NCBI GenBank assembly: GCA_021784975.1
Contig: JAJYGU010000332.1
Span: forward strand, 1-8,676
DNA from: Planctomycetota bacterium
GTDB lineage: Bacteria; Planctomycetota; Planctomycetia; Pirellulales; Thermoguttaceae
Length of the DNA: 8,676 nt
Direction: 5' to 3'
Position 1 is the first letter of the stretch, and each line of letters begins with the position of its first letter. Position numbers and translations under genes: made by a program. This document shows positions 6,058-8,676 of this stretch, piece by piece. Below the pieces are notes generated by a model that saw nothing but the letters and a program-made list of their open reading frames with translations, had not been told where the DNA came from and did no database searches.

Positions 6058-7509
6058 ATGTCCTCCCAACTACACCTAGCCGGCGCCGCCTTCCTCAAGT
6101 CCCTGACCGCCGGGCTCTCCGAACCCTCGGCCCCCAAGTCGCTGGGGGCAACCACCGAGCGGTCGAGTAAACACAACCAGGCAGTCATCGACGCCATCCC
6201 CTATTTCCAGGAGTGGCGCGAGGCGGCCCGGCAGGTCAAGACCTACGCCATCGCCAATCTCGACAAGCTGCTAGTCGAGTTCGAGCGTAATATCACCGCC
6301 CGCGGCGCTACCGTGCTCTATGCCCAGGATGCCGCCGAAGCCAACCGCCATATCCTCGACATCGCCGCCGAGCATGAAGTAAAGAGCGTGGTCAAGGCGA
6401 AGTCGATGCTCAGTGAGGAGCTGGAATTAAACCACGTGCTCGAAGAGGCCGGCATTCGGGCGGTGGAGACCGACCTGGGCGAATACATCGTGCAACTGGC
6501 CGGGCAGCGGCCGGTACACATCGTCACCCCCGCCATCCACATGTCGGCGGCCGACGTGGGGCGGCTGTTCGCCGAGAAACTGGGCGAGCCCTATAGCGAA
6601 GAGCACAGCAAGCTGACCGATATCGCCCGCCGGCACCTCCGCGAAGAGTACCTGGCCGCCGGCATGGGCACCTCGGGCTGCAACTTCGCCCTCGCCGACA
6701 CCGGCACGCTGGTGATCGTCGAGAACGAGGGCAACGGCGGCCTGTCTACCTCCACGCCGCCGGTGCACGTGGCCTTGATCGGCATCGAGAAGATGCTGCC
6801 CAAGGCGGCCTACCTGCCACTTTTCCTGAACCTGCTGCCGCGCAGCGGCACCGGACAAAAGCTGACCAGCTACACGCACCTGATCCACGGGGCCACGCCG
6901 GGCCAGAAACTGTACGTGATCCTGCTGGACAATGGACGGAGCAACGTGCTGAAAGACCCGGCTGCGACCTCCGCCTTGCACTGCATCCGCTGCGGGGCGT
7001 GCATCAACGCCTGCCCCGTCTACCGCCGGGCCGGCGGCTGGGCCTACGGCTGGGTGTACCCCGGTCCGATCGGCTCGATCCTGACTCCGCACCTGGTCGG
7101 ACTCGATCAGGCCGGCAAGTTGCCGTTCGCCTCGTCGCTGTGCGGCGCTTGCGGCGAGGTATGCCCGGTGAAAATCGACATCCCGCACCAATTGGTCCAT
7201 CTCCGCCATCGGGCCGTCAACGAGCCGTCGCCGATGAACTCGTGGACTGAGCGGCTCACCTGGCGGGTTTGGGCGTGGTTCATGGGCGGGCCAAGCCGTT
7301 ACAAGTTGATGATGGCCGGCGTGCGGATGGGCGTACGGATGGCGAAGTTCCTGCCGTGGCACCCGGGCAAACTCGGCGCCTGGACCCGCGGCCGGGAGCT
7401 GCCCAAGGTACCCGGACCCGCCTTCCGAAGCTGGTGGCGCCGCCACGGCAATCAGTACACGCAAGACCAAGAGGGCGCCCGGTCCCCTCTCCCTCCGGGA
7501 GAGGGTTAG
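6058..7509 (+). CDS. lutB: L-lactate oxidation iron-sulfur protein LutB
   Basis: LutB is the ferredoxin-like plus LUD-domain subunit of the LutABC lactate-oxidising complex. Numbered from ATG 6058 (483 aa), the LUD domain spans about 60-295, with GTSGCNFALADTGTLVIVEN, EGNGGLSTSTPPVHVALIG and IEKMLPK. An iron-sulfur motif follows: C309-x2-C312-x2-C315-x3-C319-P (HCIRCGACINACPVY). The family block GGWAYGWVYPGPIGSILTP comes next, then C362-x2-C365-x3-C369-P (LCGACGEVCPVKIDIP). A GTG at 6046 gives four extra residues; ATG is preferred because the GTG abuts the repeat. Neither has a Shine-Dalgarno sequence. The C-terminus is odd: the final residues (RSPLPPGEG) and TAG are encoded by a palindromic repeat. 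Another frame past the repeat runs open to a TAA two bases before lutC, suggesting the original end was there. All cofactor-binding cysteines are intact, so function is probably kept. Confidence 0.95.
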   Translation: MSSQLHLAGAAFLKSLTAGLSEPSAPKSLGATTERSSKHNQAVIDAIPYFQEWREAARQVKTYAIANLDKLLVEFERNITARGATVLYAQDAAEANRHILDIAAEHEVKSVVKAKSMLSEELELNHVLEEAGIRAVETDLGEYIVQLAGQRPVHIVTPAIHMSAADVGRLFAEKLGEPYSEEHSKLTDIARRHLREEYLAAGMGTSGCNFALADTGTLVIVENEGNGGLSTSTPPVHVALIGIEKMLPKAAYLPLFLNLLPRSGTGQKLTSYTHLIHGATPGQKLYVILLDNGRSNVLKDPAATSALHCIRCGACINACPVYRRAGGWAYGWVYPGPIGSILTPHLVGLDQAGKLPFASSLCGACGEVCPVKIDIPHQLVHLRHRAVNEPSPMNSWTERLTWRVWAWFMGGPSRYKLMMAGVRMGVRMAKFLPWHPGKLGAWTRGRELPKVPGPAFRSWWRRHGNQYTQDQEGARSPLPPGEG

Positions 7510-7517
7510 GGTGAGGG
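7481..7517 (+). repeat. CCCTCTCCC/GGGAGAGGG palindromic repeat, copy 1, within the lutB 3' end
   Basis: CCCTCTCCC (7485-7493), a TCC loop and GGGAGAGGG (7497-7505) form a perfect 9-bp stem. The tail TTAGGGTGAGGG (7506-7517) completes a sequence resembling dispersed REP-like repeats of many bacterial genomes (recalled, not searched). It encodes the final LutB residues and its stop codon. Copy 2 lies inverted at 8336-8369. Confidence 0.8.
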
Positions 7518-7519
7518 CG

Positions 7520-7591
7520 CACTGCGACTGGCAAGCCATGCGAGATCGTCAGCCTTCCGAGGTTTTCGACAAGATGAAGACTGAGTATTAA
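7520..7591 (+). other. Open reading remnant, possible former lutB C-terminus
   Basis: Frame 2 is open across the repeat and on to TAA at 7589-7591, two bases before the lutC ATG. From the internal ATG at 7538 it reads MRDRQPSEVFDKMKTEY, a charged peptide unlike the Arg/Pro/Gly-rich sequences of most off-frames here. Removing exactly 37 bases (7481-7517) from lutB joins its frame to this one with no stop. It is either a displaced LutB tail or a chance open stretch; separate translation as a 17-residue leader is less likely. Confidence 0.4.
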
Positions 7592-7593
7592 CC

Positions 7594-8244
7594 ATGAACA
7601 GCCGCGACACAATCCTGCATCGCGTCCGCACCGAGTGTGCCAAGCTGCCGCCGGCGGCCGCCCCCCAGGTCCCAGAAGTCTGGCCGCGCGAAAGGCCCAC
7701 CCCCGCCACCATGGCCGAGCGGTTTGCCAAGGAGCTTGCCGCCGTGCAAGGCGAGGTGATCCGCTGTGTCTCGATCGACGATGCCAAACGTCGCCTGGAC
7801 GAATTGATCGAGCAGGCAGTTTGGACTTCGTTAGGCGGCATGGACCGACCGATCGTCCGCGAGGTAACGGCAGAATTGCGGCCAGGCCTCGTACATTGGG
7901 CCGCGTCCGATTGGCAGCCCCGCCGGATGGCTGAGCTATCGGTGAGCGTCATTACCGCCGACGTGCTTCTGGCCGACACCGGCTCATGCGTGATCGATTG
8001 CGGCACGCCTCAGGATCGGCTCTTGTGCTATCTGCCGCCCGCCTGCGTAGTGATCGCTCGCGTCGATCAACTGGCCGAACACCTTCCGGCAGCGTGGGGC
8101 ACAATCGGCCCGCGGGTGGCCGAGCCGGACCGCCGCGGCGAGTTCGTGATCGTCACCGGCCCCAGCCGCACCGCCGACATCGAGAAGATCCTGATCCTCG
8201 GCGTCCACGGCCCGAAACGGCTAGTAGTGTTGTTGATTGGATAA
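7594..8244 (+). CDS. lutC: L-lactate utilization protein LutC (LUD domain)
   Basis: LutC is the third, LUD-domain subunit of the LutABC complex; it has no iron-sulfur cysteines of its own. The 216-aa length is normal. The LUD signature runs from about residue 112: VITADVLLADTGSCVIDCGT (119-138), then TGPSRTADIEKILILGVHGP (188-207), the classic C-terminal block of the family. The N-terminal 80 residues are the usual helical part (RDTILHRVRTE, then ERFAKELAAV). Start ATG 7594 is preceded by TAACC, so it could be translationally coupled to the frame ending at 7591. A weak GAAGA lies about 15 bases upstream, with no strong Shine-Dalgarno sequence. An inverted pair of palindromic repeats flanks the gene (7481-7517 and 8336-8369). 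It is last in the operon and converges on the minus-strand MBL gene. Confidence 0.95.
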   Translation: MNSRDTILHRVRTECAKLPPAAAPQVPEVWPRERPTPATMAERFAKELAAVQGEVIRCVSIDDAKRRLDELIEQAVWTSLGGMDRPIVREVTAELRPGLVHWAASDWQPRRMAELSVSVITADVLLADTGSCVIDCGTPQDRLLCYLPPACVVIARVDQLAEHLPAAWGTIGPRVAEPDRRGEFVIVTGPSRTADIEKILILGVHGPKRLVVLLIG

Positions 8245-8314
8245 GGTGGCTCGCCCTGAGAGGGCGTGGCAGAGCCCACCTCTTGCTTGTCACGCCCGTT
8301 CCGGGCATGCCACC
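8245..8314. repeat. Palindromic element directly after lutC, possible terminator
   Basis: It is bounded by GGTGGC (8245-8250) and GCCACC (8309-8314). Three smaller hairpins lie inside: CGCCCT-GAG-AGGGCG (8252-8266), GTGG/CCAC (8266-8279, one base shared) and GCCCG-TTC-CGGGC (8294-8306). It starts at the base after the lutC stop and lies between convergent genes, so it could end transcription, though no clean U-tract is present. Confidence 0.6.
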
Positions 8315-8335
8315 CGACCGCCTTTGCCCTTCTTT

Positions 8336-8369
8336 CCCTCACCCTGCCCTCCCGGAGGGAGAGGGGACC
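8336..8369 (-). repeat. CCCTCTCCC-type palindromic repeat, copy 2, inverted
   Basis: Read on the minus strand it matches copy 1 (7481-7517) from GGTCCCCTCTCCCTCCGGGAG through the GGGTGAGGG tail, but is three bases shorter in the middle (GGGAGGGCAGGG instead of GGGAGAGGGTTAGGG), which weakens the stem. It lies seven bases past the stop of the minus-strand MBL gene. Confidence 0.75.
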
Positions 8370-8375
8370 GGAGCG

Positions 8376-8676
8376 TCAGTTCGCATTGAGCGTCACCGAT
8401 TGGCGGTACTCGGGCACGCAGACGTTCCAGTGCAGCTTATCGCGGACTTCCTGGGCAAACGCCAGCGAGCTCTCGGATTCGCCGTGGGTGACAAAAAGCT
8501 CGCGGGGCGGCTGTTGGAAGGCGCTCAGCCATTTCAAGAGCCCACGGCGATCGGCGTGGCCGGAAATGCCCTGGATCTGGGCCACTCGTGCCCGCACCAG
8601 CCGCGAAATGCCGTGGATGCGGACCTCGCGGTTGCCATCGAGGATCTGCCGGCCCAAGGTGCCCTGAGACTGGTAA
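8376..8676 (-). CDS. MBL-fold RNA-processing-type metallohydrolase, C-terminal RMMBL part (partial)
   Basis: The last 99 residues are present; the rest lies beyond the right edge. The visible part begins YQSQGTLGRQILDGNREVRI and matches the C-terminal end of beta-CASP metallo-beta-lactamases, the CPSF73/YSH1-like RNA exonuclease family. GISGHAD and FVTHGE are the RMMBL motifs whose histidines complete the zinc site. VCVPEY near the end is also typical. These proteins cut or trim RNA in the cytosol, but the catalytic HxHxDH and beta-CASP domain are not in view, so exact activity is inference. The TTG at 8657 is an internal leucine, since the frame stays open to the edge. The stop is TGA at 8376-8378. 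The gene converges on lutC, with two palindromic repeats between them. Confidence 0.9.
   Translation of the reverse strand, partial: YQSQGTLGRQILDGNREVRIHGISRLVRARVAQIQGISGHADRRGLLKWLSAFQQPPRELFVTHGESESSLAFAQEVRDKLHWNVCVPEYRQSVTLNAN

Noticed and set aside
6427..7539. 370-residue open frame on the minus strand across lutB
   Set aside because: It is fully antisense to LutB, whose iron-sulfur and LUD motifs are unambiguous; the frame is long only because of GC-rich codon bias.

Overview
The window is GC-rich and densely coded, with genes on both strands. Start codons mostly lack a clear Shine-Dalgarno sequence, and almost every gap holds a palindromic repeat. Together with a HEAT-like secreted protein of a type common in that phylum and repeats containing CCCGAAGCGTAAGCG and GGGACAGTCCC, this suggests a planctomycete, probably Pirellulales-like. 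That assignment comes from recall of similar sequences, not from a search.

Left part (1-1998): on the minus strand lie the N-terminal 260 residues of a three-helix membrane protein with a TPR-like end (cut by the window edge) and a complete biotin synthase, bioB. A 59-bp divergent region separates bioB from an amidase-signature hydrolase on the plus strand (1999-3327). Next comes a gene-free stretch (3328-3573) filled by a nested inverted-repeat element. Reading back towards it on the minus strand is a putative exported protein with a HEAT-like helix pair and a secretin/STN-like segment (3574-4950).

Right part (4951-8676): a divergent intergenic region leads into lutA-lutB-lutC, a complete operon for the LutABC iron-sulfur L-lactate oxidation complex. 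LutA carries two CCG cysteine domains. LutB has a LUD domain and two iron-sulfur cysteine clusters. LutC has a LUD domain. The operon converges on the C-terminal RMMBL part of an MBL-fold RNA-processing-type protein that runs off the window.

The gene content is ordinary and I see no new multi-gene system. The most notable feature is how repeats have invaded the lut operon. A 196-bp inverted-repeat and short-tandem-repeat element sits between lutA and lutB and supplies the lutA stop. A GGTCCCCTCTCCC-type palindrome supplies the last residues and stop of LutB. Skipping that palindrome as a 37-nt insertion restores an open frame ending two bases before the lutC ATG. An inverted copy of the same palindrome lies just beyond lutC.
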